Positions 1-9,221 are shown, counted from the first letter of the stretch. The stretch: DNA of 52,800 nucleotides from Deltaproteobacteria bacterium (GCA_022843175.1 JALHOE010000035.1:1-52800); one strand, 5' to 3'. Program-made: numbers and translations. The notes: generated from the letters alone by a model not told the origin.

Positions 1-261
1 GCCGCGAGCGGGACGCTCCTCGGCCTCGTTGACGCGGAGGGGACGGCCGTCGAGCATGGCGCCGTTCATCTCAGCCATGGCCGCGCGCGCCTGGTCGGGC
101 GTGGCGAGCGTGACGAAGCCGAAGCCGCGCGACTGGCCGGTCTCGCGGTCGGTCACGACGTGGACGTCGGTGACCTCGCGGCCGTTGGCCGAGAAGGCCT
201 CCTGGAGGCTCAGCTTGGTGGTGTTGAACGAGAGGTTTCCAACGTAAAGGCGCGTGCTCAT
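1..261 (-). CDS. RNA-binding protein with RRM domain (C-terminus outside window)
   Basis: The first 87 codons encode an RNA recognition motif. RNP2 is seen as LYVGNL at residues 5-10 and RNP1 as RGFGFV near residue 45, the two aromatic-rich strands that contact single-stranded RNA. The layout matches the small bacterial RRM proteins (Rbp type, one RRM plus a short Gly/Arg-rich tail), which in myxobacteria and cyanobacteria are often cold- or stress-responsive; that role is inferred from the family. The ATG at 261 is preceded by an AAGGAAATGAG Shine-Dalgarno. The frame is open at base 1, so the tail is missing from the window. The 184 bp between this gene and the next show nothing else recognisable. 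Confidence 0.9.
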   Translation of the reverse strand, partial: MSTRLYVGNLSFNTTKLSLQEAFSANGREVTDVHVVTDRETGQSRGFGFVTLATPDQARAAMAEMNGAMLDGRPLRVNEAEERPARG

Positions 262-445
262 CTCATTTCCTTGTCGGCGCGATTGATGACCGCCGACCTG
301 GCCCATCAGTCGTAATCAGTAGCCCGAGGCCAGTCCGCACAACTCAGAAGCGAGAGAGCGCCGTGCCAGTGCCAGATAACGTCCGTGAACGTGTGAGAAC
401 GTAGCGCGGTCGGACGCAAAAGCAACACCCTCGATACGGCCTTTT

Positions 446-826
446 TTAGGCGTATTCGGCGACCCCCTCGAACAAGAGCTCGCCGGTGCACCGGGCGGCA
501 GCCGAGCCGAGCTCGCCGGTGCAGGCGCAGGCCCCGCTGAACGACCCCCGCCCCGACCGGAGCGCGGACAGCACGATGTCGGTGATTTCGTGCCCGCCGC
601 GACGGCACTCCGGGTCGATGCAGGGGACATGGAAGAGCGCGGGCGCGCGCGGCACGACGATGACCCGAACGTGCTGCGGCTGGACGGTGACCTCGCCGCG
701 CTTGAACGTCATCAGCAGCTTCAAGTTCTTCAGCTTGGGGAACTCGGCGGCGAGGCGGGGGGCGCGGTCTTCTCGCTCCATACGCTCGCGACGTCGCTCG
801 AGGGCCTCAGTGTTTCGCGGGAACAT
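446..826 (-). CDS. small conserved-looking Cys-containing protein, unknown function
   Basis: A 126-aa protein starting MFPRNTEALERRRER. The N-terminal 30 residues are a charged helix rich in Arg/Glu. The middle resembles a beta-rich segment (LLMTFKRGEVTVQ, VRVIVVPRAP), and the C-terminal half holds a CxxxxC pair (CIDPEC), a CAC motif and a further Cys, a set that could bind a metal. I chose the ATG at 826 because the frame upstream of it is proline/arginine-rich and looks non-coding. No clear Shine-Dalgarno is present. It lies between the RRM gene and the VWA lipoprotein and transcribes toward the RRM gene. I do not recognise the family. Confidence 0.6.
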   Translation of the reverse strand: MFPRNTEALERRRERMEREDRAPRLAAEFPKLKNLKLLMTFKRGEVTVQPQHVRVIVVPRAPALFHVPCIDPECRRGGHEITDIVLSALRSGRGSFSGACACTGELGSAAARCTGELLFEGVAEYA

Positions 827-923
827 TGGCCCCAACGTAACCCATGCGCTGACAGTCCGCCCGCACAGAGTGTAAGGCCGAGGTGGCGACGGCGTTCTCC
901 GTGCAACCGCGGAGGAACACCCC

Positions 924-2396
924 ATGCGCACTGCCCTGCTCTCGCTGGCTCTCGTCTCGATGCTGACCGCCTGTGGCGGCGGCCGCTACGGATACACCGG
1001 GGCGACGTCGCCGCGCGCCGAGGCCGTGTACGCCGCCGAGCCGGCGCCGAGCACCGAGCAGTACACCGAGCATGGCGTCAGCCCGTTCGTCGACACGAGC
1101 AAGGACAAGCTCTCGACGTTCGCGATCGACGTCGACACCGCGTCGTGGTCGATCTCGCGACGCAAGCTCCGCGAGGGCCAGCTGCCGCCGAGGGCCGCGG
1201 TGCGCACCGAGGAGTACGTCAACTCCTTCGACTACGGCTACGCGGGCCCGACCCACGGGAGCGACGCGCCGTTCGCGGTCCACCTCGCCGGCGCGCCCTC
1301 GCCCTTCGAGCAGGGCCATCAGCTGGTCCGCGTGGGCATCAAGGGCAAGCACGTGCAGGGCGCCGAGCGCGTCCCGGTGCACCTCGTCTACCTGGTCGAC
1401 ACGAGCGGCTCGATGCAGTCGGCCGACAAGATCGGTCTCGCGCAGAAGAGCCTCCACCTCCTCACCGACACGCTCAAGCCCGGTGACACGGTGGCGCTCT
1501 GCACCTACGCGGGCTCGGTGCGCGAGGTGCTGTCGCCGACCGGCGATCGCAAGGCGATCCACGCGGCGATCGATCAGCTCGCCGCCGGCGGCTCGACCGC
1601 GATGTCGAGCGGGATCGACCTCGCCTACGCGCTCGCGAGGAAGACGCTCGTGAAGGGCCACGTCAACCGCGTGATCGTCCTGAGCGACGGCGACGCCAAC
1701 GTCGGCCCGAGCTCGCACGCCGAGATCCTCAAGCAGATCGAGCAGTACAAGGGCGAGGGGATCACGCTCTCGACCGTCGGCTTCGGCAACGGCAACTACA
1801 AGGACACGATGATGGAGCAGCTCGCCGACAAGGGCGACGGCAACTACAGCTACATCGACGACGAGAAGCAGGCCCGCAAGGTCTTTGTCGAGCAGATCGA
1901 CGGGCTGTTGCAGGTGATCGCGCGCGACGTGAAGGTGCAGGTCGAGTTCGACCCCGAGGTCGTCGAGAAGTACCGGCTGATCGGCTACGACAACCGCGAG
2001 GTCGCCGACAAGGACTTCAAGAACGACAAGGTCGACGGCGGCGAGATCGGCGCGGGCCACTCGGTCACCGCGATCTACGACGTCGTGCTGAAGAAGACCG
2101 ACGCGTCGCCGCTGACGGTGCGAATCCGCCACAAGCAGCCGCTCGGCGACGCCCCCGCGAAGGAGACCGCGTACCCGATGACGCCGGCGCAGTTCACCAA
2201 GACCTTCGAGGCCGCCGACGCGAGCTACCGCCTCGCGGTGGGCGTGATGGCCTTCGCCGAGATCCTCCGCGAGTCGCCGCACGCCAAGGAGTGGTCGCTC
2301 GAGAAGGTCGAGGCGATCGTCAAGGCTGCGCCGGTGGTGGCCGCCGAGCAGACCGAGCTGCTCGAGCTCGTCGGAAGGGCGCGCAAGCTCAAGTGA
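924..2396 (+). CDS. VWA-domain lipoprotein (YfbK type, with DUF3520 C-terminus)
   Basis: A 490-aa lipoprotein. The signal peptide MRTALLSLALVSMLTAC ends in a lipobox (LTAC, Cys17). A VWA N-terminal segment with the family-typical phrase DVDTASWSISRRKLREGQLP follows, then a von Willebrand factor A domain with the MIDAS metal site DTSGSMQS at residues 159-166 and LSDGDANVG further on. The C-terminal third (VQVEFDPEVVEKYRLIGYDNR) matches the DUF3520 region of YfbK-like proteins. Such proteins bind a divalent cation and probably a protein ligand at the cell surface; the ligand is unknown. The ATG has a GGAGGAA Shine-Dalgarno at 911-917. A strong hairpin begins 26 nt after its stop codon. Confidence 0.93.
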   Translation: MRTALLSLALVSMLTACGGGRYGYTGATSPRAEAVYAAEPAPSTEQYTEHGVSPFVDTSKDKLSTFAIDVDTASWSISRRKLREGQLPPRAAVRTEEYVNSFDYGYAGPTHGSDAPFAVHLAGAPSPFEQGHQLVRVGIKGKHVQGAERVPVHLVYLVDTSGSMQSADKIGLAQKSLHLLTDTLKPGDTVALCTYAGSVREVLSPTGDRKAIHAAIDQLAAGGSTAMSSGIDLAYALARKTLVKGHVNRVIVLSDGDANVGPSSHAEILKQIEQYKGEGITLSTVGFGNGNYKDTMMEQLADKGDGNYSYIDDEKQARKVFVEQIDGLLQVIARDVKVQVEFDPEVVEKYRLIGYDNREVADKDFKNDKVDGGEIGAGHSVTAIYDVVLKKTDASPLTVRIRHKQPLGDAPAKETAYPMTPAQFTKTFEAADASYRLAVGVMAFAEILRESPHAKEWSLEKVEAIVKAAPVVAAEQTELLELVGRARKLK

Positions 2397-2421
2397 GGTA
2401 ACGGAGCCGTCGGCGCGCCGA

Positions 2422-2450
2422 CTCCTGTCTCCCCTTTGCGGAGACAGGAG
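2422..2450 (+). promoter_or_regulatory. 11-bp perfect hairpin that contains the Shine-Dalgarno of the next gene
   Basis: Bases 2422-2432 pair perfectly with 2440-2450 around a 7-nt loop. The 3' arm contains most of the AGGAGG Shine-Dalgarno (2446-2451) of the Hsp70-like gene starting at 2457. There is no U-tract after the stem, so it is not a classical intrinsic terminator for the VWA gene. It could be a translational switch that hides the ribosome site, or an mRNA 3'-end stabiliser. Confidence 0.6.
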
Positions 2451-2456
2451 GACGAC

Positions 2457-3722
2457 TTGTTTCTCGGCCTCGACTTCGGAACGACCGACAGCGCGATCGC
2501 CGCCGCCGATGGCGAGGTGCGCCTCGCCTCCTTCGGCAACGGCAACACGTTCCGCTCCATCCTCTACTTCGACCCGCACGAGCAGGTCTCCGGGCGCCCG
2601 GCGATCCTCGCCGGGCCCGCGGCGATCGATCGCTACGTGCAGAGCGACGGCGGCGGGCGCCTGATCCAGTCGCTCAAGACCCACCTCGCGAGCCGCTTGT
2701 TCGACAAGACGATGGTCTTCGGCCGCACCTTCTCGCTGCCGGAGCTGGTGGCGGTGTTCCTCGATCGCTTGTTCCGCGCCGCCGAGCACGATCTCGGTCC
2801 GCTCGATCGCCGCCGCGTCGTCGTCGGGCGGCCCGTGCGCTACGCGTCCGCCGAGAGCGCGGCCGACGACGAGCTCGCGGTCTCCCGCATGCGCGAGGCG
2901 CTCCGGCTCATCGGCATCGAGGAGCCGATCTTCGAGCCCGAGCCCCTCGCGGCGGCGTTCTCCTACGAGCGCACGCTCGACCACGACGAGCTGGTGCTGG
3001 TCGCGGACTTCGGCGGCGGCACGAGCGATTTCTGCCTGCTCCGCCTCGGCCCGACGCGGCGCGCGGGCAACGTCAACGACGTCCTCGCCACCGACGGCGT
3101 CGGCGTTGCGGGCGACGCGTTCGACGCCGAGGTCGTCACCCGCGCGGTCGCCCCCTCGCTCGGCCTCGGCTCGCGCTATCGCCGCCGGCTGCCCACCGGA
3201 GACGACACGCTCGAGGTGCCCACGTGGATCTTCAGCAAGCTCCGTCGCTGGCACCACCTCTCGTTCCTCAAGAGCCGCGAGACGCTCGACCTCCTCCACG
3301 ACCTCCGCAAGCAGGCCGTCGAGCCCGCGAAGCTCGAGGCGCTCATCCAAGTGGTGGAGAGCGATCTCGGGTTTCACCTGTACCGAGCGGTCGAGGGCAC
3401 CAAGGTGCGATTGTCGCGCGCCGAGAGCACCGAGCTCGTGTTCGACGATCCGCCCATCCGCGCGCACGTCGCGCGCGAGCGATTCAACGCCTGGATCGCG
3501 GACCCGCTGTCGGCGATCGGCCAAGCGCTCGACCGCACGCTCGCTCGGGCGTCGGTCTCCGCGAGCGACGTCGACGCGGTGTTCATGACCGGCGGCACGT
3601 CGCTGGTGCCCGCCGTTCGCGCGCTGTTCGCGGCGCGGTTCGGCGAGGGCAAGCTCCGCTCCGGCGACGAGCTGATCTCGGTCGCCACCGGGCTCGCGCT
3701 CCAGAGCTACGCCAAGCGGTGA
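2457..3722 (+). CDS. Hsp70-like ATPase (YegD type)
   Basis: A 421-aa protein of the actin/Hsp70 ATPase superfamily. The phosphate-1 loop GLDFGTTDSA is at residues 4-13, phosphate-2 DFGGGTSDF at about 184-192, and the adenosine motif MTGGTSLVP near residue 377. The C-terminal beta-sandwich that DnaK uses to hold clients is absent, so it resembles E. coli YegD rather than a full chaperone. I chose the TTG at 2457 because a perfect AGGAGG sits 5 nt upstream (2446-2451); a TTG at 2436 would add seven residues but has no ribosome site. The gene ends 1 bp before the convergent DUF4215 gene. Function beyond ATP-dependent conformational cycling is unknown. Confidence 0.9.
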   Translation: MFLGLDFGTTDSAIAAADGEVRLASFGNGNTFRSILYFDPHEQVSGRPAILAGPAAIDRYVQSDGGGRLIQSLKTHLASRLFDKTMVFGRTFSLPELVAVFLDRLFRAAEHDLGPLDRRRVVVGRPVRYASAESAADDELAVSRMREALRLIGIEEPIFEPEPLAAAFSYERTLDHDELVLVADFGGGTSDFCLLRLGPTRRAGNVNDVLATDGVGVAGDAFDAEVVTRAVAPSLGLGSRYRRRLPTGDDTLEVPTWIFSKLRRWHHLSFLKSRETLDLLHDLRKQAVEPAKLEALIQVVESDLGFHLYRAVEGTKVRLSRAESTELVFDDPPIRAHVARERFNAWIADPLSAIGQALDRTLARASVSASDVDAVFMTGGTSLVPAVRALFAARFGEGKLRSGDELISVATGLALQSYAKR

Positions 3723-3723
3723 G

Positions 3724-6522
3724 CTACTTCGGCGTCTCCTTCTTGCAGGTCGACGAGCATCCGTCGCCGCCGGCCGTGTTGCCGTCGTCGCACTGCTCGA
3801 AGTCTGCCTGCAGCACGCCGTCGCCGCAGCGCGGACCGGGCTTGCAGCCCGCGGCGCACTTGCCGTACGCGCCCGAGAGCACGCCGTCGTCGCACAGCTC
3901 GCCCGATGCGGCCTGCACCTCGCCGTCGCCGCAACGCGGGCCGAGCTTGCAGCCGGGCGCGCACTTGCCGTAGCCACCGTCGTTCTTGCCGTCGTCGCAC
4001 TGCTCGCCCTCGGTGGACTGCACCACGCCGTCGCCGCAGCGCGGACCGGTCTTGCAGCCGGGCGCGCACTTGCCGGAGCCGCCCTCGGTCTTGCCGTCGT
4101 CGCACTGCTCGCCGGCGGTCGTCTGCACCACGCCGTCTCCGCACCGCGGACCACGCACGCAGCCGGGCGCGCAGGTGCCGTAGCTGCCGTCGTTCTTGCC
4201 GTCGTCGCACTGCTCGAACGCGCTCTGGAGGACCGCGTCGCCGCAGCGGGGGCCCGGCTTGCACCCGGCGGCGCACTTGCCGTAGCTGCCGTCGAGGACG
4301 CCGTCGTCGCACAGCTCGCCGAACGCGCCGTCGACCTTGCCATCGCCGCAGGAGGGGGCCTTCTTGCAGCCGGGCGCGCACCCGCCGTACGTGCTGGTGT
4401 TCACGCCGTCGTCGCACTGCTCGTAGGTGCTCTGCAAGATCTTGTCGCCGCAGTACGGACCGCGACCGCAGGTGGGCGTGCACGAGCCGTAGGAGCCGTC
4501 GTTCTTGCCGTCGTCGCACACCTCGTCCGGGGTGACGATGCCGTCGCCGCACTTGCTCTTGCAGATCGAGCGCGGCGCGAAGAAGCCGTTGAGGGTGAGC
4601 TTGTAGTTCGAGCGATCGGTGTGTCGCTCGGCGTGGAACACCGCGATCTCGTAGAGCTTGCCCTTGACCATGCCGAGCGAGGCGCCCCGCGCGTCGTCGA
4701 GCGTGATCGAGCCGCACTGCTCGGGGTGGAGGCCGCCGAGATCGAGCGCGAGCCGCTTGTTGACGTAGATCCAGATGTCGTCGTCGCCGCAGAAGTCGAG
4801 CGTCTCGCCGCCTTTCCAGTCGAACCAGTAGCGAACCTCGGTGGTGAAGTGGAAGTTGCGGTTGGCGCCGAGGTAGTCGAGTCCCGAGTTGCCGAAGCCG
4901 AGGCCGTCGAGCGGAAAGAAGGCCGAGCTGTAGTACTGATACGCGCCGCTCGCGAGGCGCGTGAGGCCGAGCGTCTGCACGAACGTCATGTTCACGCCCG
5001 GCGTGCTCCGGTACCACTGGTTGAAGCTCGCGGCGGAGCTGACGCTCGTCGACACCGGCGAGCGCGCCACGTTGTAGACGGGCTTCTGATCGGCGCCGAG
5101 AGCGGGGAGCACGAGGTTCCGCTCCGACTCGGTGAACCCCGACTCCTCGAAGTCCGGGTGATCGGCCTTCATGTCGCGAATGACGAGCGGAAGGGAGATC
5201 GACGCCGGCGGCGACGAGGTCGGCGCGGTGCAGGTGTAGCCCGCTTCGACCTTGCACGACGACGAGCAGCCGTCGCCGCTCGTGGCGTTACCGTCGTCGC
5301 ACTCCTCGCTGCCGAGGAGCAGCCCGTCGCCGCACGTCGAGGTGCACCCGCTCGATGTGCACACCGGCTCCTTCGTGCAGTCGACGCTGCAGCCGTCGCC
5401 GAGGTCGAAGTTGCCGTCGTCGCACTGCTCGCTGCCCTCGGGCACGCCGTCGCCGCAGGTGGTCTTGCTGCACGGCGAGCCCGGCGCGGGGCACTTGTAG
5501 CCGGGTTCGAGCTGGCAGAGCGCGCTGCAGCCGTCGCTGTTGCTGCTGTTGCCGTCGTCGCACGCCTCGATGCCGACGCGGATGCCGTCGCCGCAGCGCG
5601 CGGCGATGCACTTGGCGCCGGGCACCGGGCACTGCCAGCCGCTCTCGAGCACGCAGCTCGCGCTGCAGCCGTCGCCGCCGGTGGTGTTGTTGTCGTCGCA
5701 GGTCTCGGTGCCGCCGATCTTCCCGTCGCCGCACTTCACGGTGTAGACGCACGGGCTCCCCGGCGTGGGACACACCCAGTCGGTCTCGACCGAGTTGCAG
5801 TCGGCGGTGCACCCGTCGCCGCTCTTGACGTTGCCGTCGTCGCAGGTCTCGCCCGCGCTGATCTTCCCGTCGCCGCACACGTCGACCTTGAGGCACTTCT
5901 CTCCCGGCGTCGGGCAGACGTAGTCGGTCTCGATCTTCGCGCAGTCGGCCGCGCAACCGTCCCCCGCGGTCTTGTTGCCGTCGTCGCACACCTCGGGCGG
6001 TGACACGCGGCCGTCCCCGCAGACGCGGGTGGACACGCACGGCTTGCCCGCCTCGGGGCAGGTGTACTCCGCATCGAGCCCGCTGCAGGTCGCGTTGCAG
6101 CCGTCGCCGGCGGTGGTGTTGCCGTCGTCGCAGACCTCGCTGCCGGAGACCTTTCCGTCGCCGCACTTCACGGTGGAGGTGCACGGCTTGCCCGGCTCGG
6201 GGCAGGCGAAGTTGGGCTCGAGCTCGCAGGTGCCCGAGCAGCCATCGCCGGGGAGCCCGTTGCCGTCGTCGCACTTCTCCGCGGCCTCGAGCTTGCCGTT
6301 GCCGCACGCGGGCCCGACGTCGAGCTCGGTGTCGGGCGTCGAGGTGTCGGCGACGGCGCTGTCGATGTTGAACGAGGTCTCGGGCTCGACGACGTCGGGC
6401 GCGCCCGAATCGACGCCGTCGTCGGCCGGCGTGCTCGAGTCCGCCACGAGATCCTGCGGCGCGCCGGGATCGCCGCTGCAGGCCGGGAGGACGAACGCGA
6501 CCAGCAAAGCGAAGCGACGCAT
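3724..6522 (-). CDS. Large DUF4215 Cys-rich lipoprotein with central fibro-slime domain
   Basis: A 932-aa secreted lipoprotein. The signal peptide ends in the lipobox LPAC (Cys15), followed by an acidic Asp/Ser/Thr/Pro tether to about residue 70. Then come eight long myxobacterial disulfide repeats of the form CGDGxxxxxExCDDGN...GDGCSxxC, each about 45 aa, to about residue 435. Residues 435-650 form a fibro-slime/PA14-like domain (FNQWYRSTPGV, FHFTTEVRYWFDWKGGE, CGDDDIWIYVNKRLALDLGG). Eight shorter repeats of about 34 aa end the protein. The family is extracellular; roles in adhesion or matrix are inferred. The ATG at 6522 is the only start giving a signal peptide. It is divergent from the esterase gene, with 44 bp between starts. 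Confidence 0.92.
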   Translation of the reverse strand: MRRFALLVAFVLPACSGDPGAPQDLVADSSTPADDGVDSGAPDVVEPETSFNIDSAVADTSTPDTELDVGPACGNGKLEAAEKCDDGNGLPGDGCSGTCELEPNFACPEPGKPCTSTVKCGDGKVSGSEVCDDGNTTAGDGCNATCSGLDAEYTCPEAGKPCVSTRVCGDGRVSPPEVCDDGNKTAGDGCAADCAKIETDYVCPTPGEKCLKVDVCGDGKISAGETCDDGNVKSGDGCTADCNSVETDWVCPTPGSPCVYTVKCGDGKIGGTETCDDNNTTGGDGCSASCVLESGWQCPVPGAKCIAARCGDGIRVGIEACDDGNSSNSDGCSALCQLEPGYKCPAPGSPCSKTTCGDGVPEGSEQCDDGNFDLGDGCSVDCTKEPVCTSSGCTSTCGDGLLLGSEECDDGNATSGDGCSSSCKVEAGYTCTAPTSSPPASISLPLVIRDMKADHPDFEESGFTESERNLVLPALGADQKPVYNVARSPVSTSVSSAASFNQWYRSTPGVNMTFVQTLGLTRLASGAYQYYSSAFFPLDGLGFGNSGLDYLGANRNFHFTTEVRYWFDWKGGETLDFCGDDDIWIYVNKRLALDLGGLHPEQCGSITLDDARGASLGMVKGKLYEIAVFHAERHTDRSNYKLTLNGFFAPRSICKSKCGDGIVTPDEVCDDGKNDGSYGSCTPTCGRGPYCGDKILQSTYEQCDDGVNTSTYGGCAPGCKKAPSCGDGKVDGAFGELCDDGVLDGSYGKCAAGCKPGPRCGDAVLQSAFEQCDDGKNDGSYGTCAPGCVRGPRCGDGVVQTTAGEQCDDGKTEGGSGKCAPGCKTGPRCGDGVVQSTEGEQCDDGKNDGGYGKCAPGCKLGPRCGDGEVQAASGELCDDGVLSGAYGKCAAGCKPGPRCGDGVLQADFEQCDDGNTAGGDGCSSTCKKETPK

Positions 6523-6566
6523 GGGCGAACATCTTGCCACGCCGGTTCGCGCGGTACACTGCGCGC

Positions 6567-7649
6567 ATGCGACCGATCTCGCTCCTCTGCCTCGCCCTCG
6601 CCGCCCCCCTCGCGTGCAGCGGCGCCGACGACGCGGTCTCGCCCGAGGACGGCGCGGTCGCGCTCGACACCGCGGAAGCGAGCGACACCAGCACCACGAC
6701 GCCGAACGACACGGCGTTTCCCGGCGACAGCGCCGACACCGACAGCGGCGCCACCGGCGACGCGCCGCAAGCCGACGCCGACGCCGCGTTGCCAACGATC
6801 AACGTCGACTACACGTCACCGAAGCGCCACGACTTCACGTTCAAGGCCAACGAGGCCGACCCCGCCGCCAACCAATCGCTCGGGACCCAGGGCGCCTACC
6901 TCGACACCCGGGTCAAGGCGAAGGGCAAGCTCATCGTCTACCTCCACGGCGCCGGCGACTCGGCGCCGAGCAGTTGCACCCAGGGTGAGCTCGCCAACGT
7001 CGTCACCGCGTGGGGCTTCCACCTGATCACCCCCTGTTACAACTCGTATTACGGCGTCAGCACCTGCGGCGCCGACATCGGCGGCTGCCGGCTCGAGGCG
7101 TTCGAGGGCGTCGACCACACCAAGGCCGTCGACATCAAACCCGCCAATGCGATCGAGCCGCGCGTGGTCGCGGCGCTCGAGTTCCTGCAGGCCAAGCACC
7201 CCGGCGGCGACTGGAAATACTTCCTCGACGGCGACAAGCCTCGGTGGAGCGAGATCATCATCTCGGGCATCTCGCACGGCGCCTCGAGCGCGGCGCTCAT
7301 CGGCGTGTACCGCAACGTGGGCCGGGTGGTCTCGCTCTCCGGTCCGCTCGACACCAAGCAGGCGTGGCTGAGCAAGACGCCGATCACCCCGCTCGATCGC
7401 TTCTACGGCTTCACGCACACGGCGGACGACCAACACGCCGGACACCTCGAAGCGTTCGCCGCGCTCAAGTTCCCGGGCGCCGTCGTGAGCATCGACGGCG
7501 CGATGCCGCCGTACACCGGCTCGCACCGGCTCAAGACCTCGGCGCCGACGTCGAACGGACATTCGTCGACGCAGCCGGGTGGCGCGTCGCCCAAGAGCGG
7601 CGGCAGCTACACGTTCCTGCCCGCGTGGAAGTACCTCTACGGAGGGTGA
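6567..7649 (+). CDS. Exported alpha/beta-hydrolase-like lipoprotein (putative esterase)
   Basis: A 360-aa lipoprotein. The signal peptide ends at LAAPLACSG, followed by an Asp/Thr/Ser-rich tether of about 55 residues. The catalytic part shows an alpha/beta-hydrolase layout: KLIVYLHGAGDSAPSS (oxyanion-hole HG), the nucleophile elbow GISHGAS near residue 235, and a late His in GSHRLK. Cys pairs (CTQ, CYN, CGADIGGC) suggest disulfides, fitting an extracytoplasmic location. The substrate cannot be predicted; ester hydrolysis is inferred from the fold. The ATG at 6567 was chosen because the 11 residues possible upstream precede the signal peptide. It faces the DUF4215 gene head to head, so the two promoters must share the 44-bp gap. 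Confidence 0.85.
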   Translation: MRPISLLCLALAAPLACSGADDAVSPEDGAVALDTAEASDTSTTTPNDTAFPGDSADTDSGATGDAPQADADAALPTINVDYTSPKRHDFTFKANEADPAANQSLGTQGAYLDTRVKAKGKLIVYLHGAGDSAPSSCTQGELANVVTAWGFHLITPCYNSYYGVSTCGADIGGCRLEAFEGVDHTKAVDIKPANAIEPRVVAALEFLQAKHPGGDWKYFLDGDKPRWSEIIISGISHGASSAALIGVYRNVGRVVSLSGPLDTKQAWLSKTPITPLDRFYGFTHTADDQHAGHLEAFAALKFPGAVVSIDGAMPPYTGSHRLKTSAPTSNGHSSTQPGGASPKSGGSYTFLPAWKYLYGG

Positions 7650-7805
7650 TGCGTCCCGCGACACGCACAGGGAGGTGGTCACTCCCCCCCCACCGCGCCC
7701 CGCTCGGCGAGGACGCGACGATGTCCCGCACGCGCATTGCCGGCCCGCGCGCCGTCACGTCGATGTGTCGGCGAGCAAGCACCGTTGTTGCACTACGCTG
7801 ACTTC

Positions 7806-9221
7806 ATGACGCGTGGCTCCCTCGCCCTCCTGCTCGCAACCCTCGCCGTCGGCTGCGGCAGCGGCGCCGAGGAACCGGTCACGCCGGCCGATCCGAGCGA
7901 GGACGCGGGAGCGGACGCCATCGTCGTCGAGGACAGCGCGGTCGCGGTCGAGGACAGCGCGGTCGTCGTCGACGACGCGTCGACCGAGCAGCCGGTGGAG
8001 GGCGAAGCCGGGATCACCTGCCCCACCCCGCCGATCCCCGATCCGGTCGCCGCTGATCGCACGGCCTGCAAGTTCGCCAAGGGCGCGAAGGTCGCCGCGT
8101 CCCTCGGCGTCTCCGCGGCGGTGCGGGCCACAATCCCGCTCACCCACCTCGTGATCGTGATGAACGAGAACCGCTCGTTCGATCACTACTTCGGCAAGCT
8201 CGCCGACGAGGGGCAACCCGAGGCGCTCGGCTTCCCCGACACCTTCAGCAACAAGGACGCGGCGGGCAAGGTGGTGAAGCCGTTCCACCAGACGAGCACC
8301 TGCGTCGAGCGCGATCCGCCGCACAGCTGGGCCGCGATGCACTCCAAGTGGAACGCCGGCAAGATGGACGGGTTCATCACCGCGTCCGACGTGAGCCCGT
8401 CCAACGGCCACTACGCGATGGGCTACCTCACCAAGGTCGATCTGCCCTTCTACAACTGGATGGCGAACACGTTCGCGATCGCCGACCACTACTTCTCGTC
8501 GGTGATCGGGCCGACGTGGCCCAACCGCGACTACCTCTACGCCGGCACCTCCGACGGCGTGATCAACACCGGCGAGCGCGTGATCGACGTGCCAACGATC
8601 TTCGACGCGCTCACCGCGGCGAAGGTGAAGTGGGCGATCTACGGCGACGGCGGTTCACGCGCCGGGTGCGTGGGCGTCACCAGCAGCAACCCCAACCACT
8701 TCACGTTCGGAAACTTCCTCGCCGCGGCCGCCGCGGGGACGCTGCCCCCGGTCTCGTTCCTCGATCCGACGGGCAAGCAGGACGAGCACCCCGGCAACCC
8801 GGTAAACGGCGACGTGCAGGGCGGCGAGGCGTGGTCGCGCGCGATCTACGACGCCGCCCGCAACAGCCCGCTCTGGCCGAAGATGGCCGTCCTCTTCACC
8901 TACGACGAGGCCGGCGGCTTCTTCGACCACCTGCCGCCGCCCAAGGCGTGCCTCGCGAGCGCCAGCGAGCCCGAGTTCGATCGGCTCGGGTTCCGCGTGC
9001 CGCTGATGATCGCGTCGCCGTACGTGCGCAAGCACTTCGTCTCGCACCAGACGCACTCGCACACCTCGATCACGCGTCTGATCGAGCTGCTCCACGATCT
9101 GCCGGCGCTCACCGGGCGCGACGCGAACTCCGACGCGCTCCTCGACCTCTTCGACTTCAACTGCCCGACGTTCCTCACGGCCCCCGCCCCGCCCGCCTCG
9201 GGCAAGGCCGGCTGCCCCTAG
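7806..9221 (+). CDS. Exported phosphoesterase (phospholipase C / AcpA family) lipoprotein
   Basis: A 471-aa lipoprotein with signal peptide and lipobox LAVGC, a Glu/Asp/Val-rich tether, and a full phosphoesterase (PF04185-type) domain. The diagnostic motifs are MNENRSFDHYFG near the start of the domain (Asn/Arg/Ser active-site strand), GPTWPNRDYLYAGTSDG, FTYDEAGGFFDHLPPP and SHTSITRLIE (late metal-binding His). The family cleaves phospholipids or phosphate monoesters outside the cytoplasm; which of these applies here is not visible. The ATG at 7806 gives the signal peptide directly; upstream in-frame codons do not. It lies 156 bp after the esterase on the same strand; that gap shows no clear terminator. 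Confidence 0.93.
   Translation: MTRGSLALLLATLAVGCGSGAEEPVTPADPSEDAGADAIVVEDSAVAVEDSAVVVDDASTEQPVEGEAGITCPTPPIPDPVAADRTACKFAKGAKVAASLGVSAAVRATIPLTHLVIVMNENRSFDHYFGKLADEGQPEALGFPDTFSNKDAAGKVVKPFHQTSTCVERDPPHSWAAMHSKWNAGKMDGFITASDVSPSNGHYAMGYLTKVDLPFYNWMANTFAIADHYFSSVIGPTWPNRDYLYAGTSDGVINTGERVIDVPTIFDALTAAKVKWAIYGDGGSRAGCVGVTSSNPNHFTFGNFLAAAAAGTLPPVSFLDPTGKQDEHPGNPVNGDVQGGEAWSRAIYDAARNSPLWPKMAVLFTYDEAGGFFDHLPPPKACLASASEPEFDRLGFRVPLMIASPYVRKHFVSHQTHSHTSITRLIELLHDLPALTGRDANSDALLDLFDFNCPTFLTAPAPPASGKAGCP

Noticed and set aside
807-4343. Long minus-strand open frame of about 1180 codons
   Set aside because: It runs antisense to the VWA and Hsp70-like genes and in an alternate frame of the DUF4215 gene; composition is Arg/Ala/Val-rich as expected for GC-rich shadow frames, and it has no motif or ribosome site.
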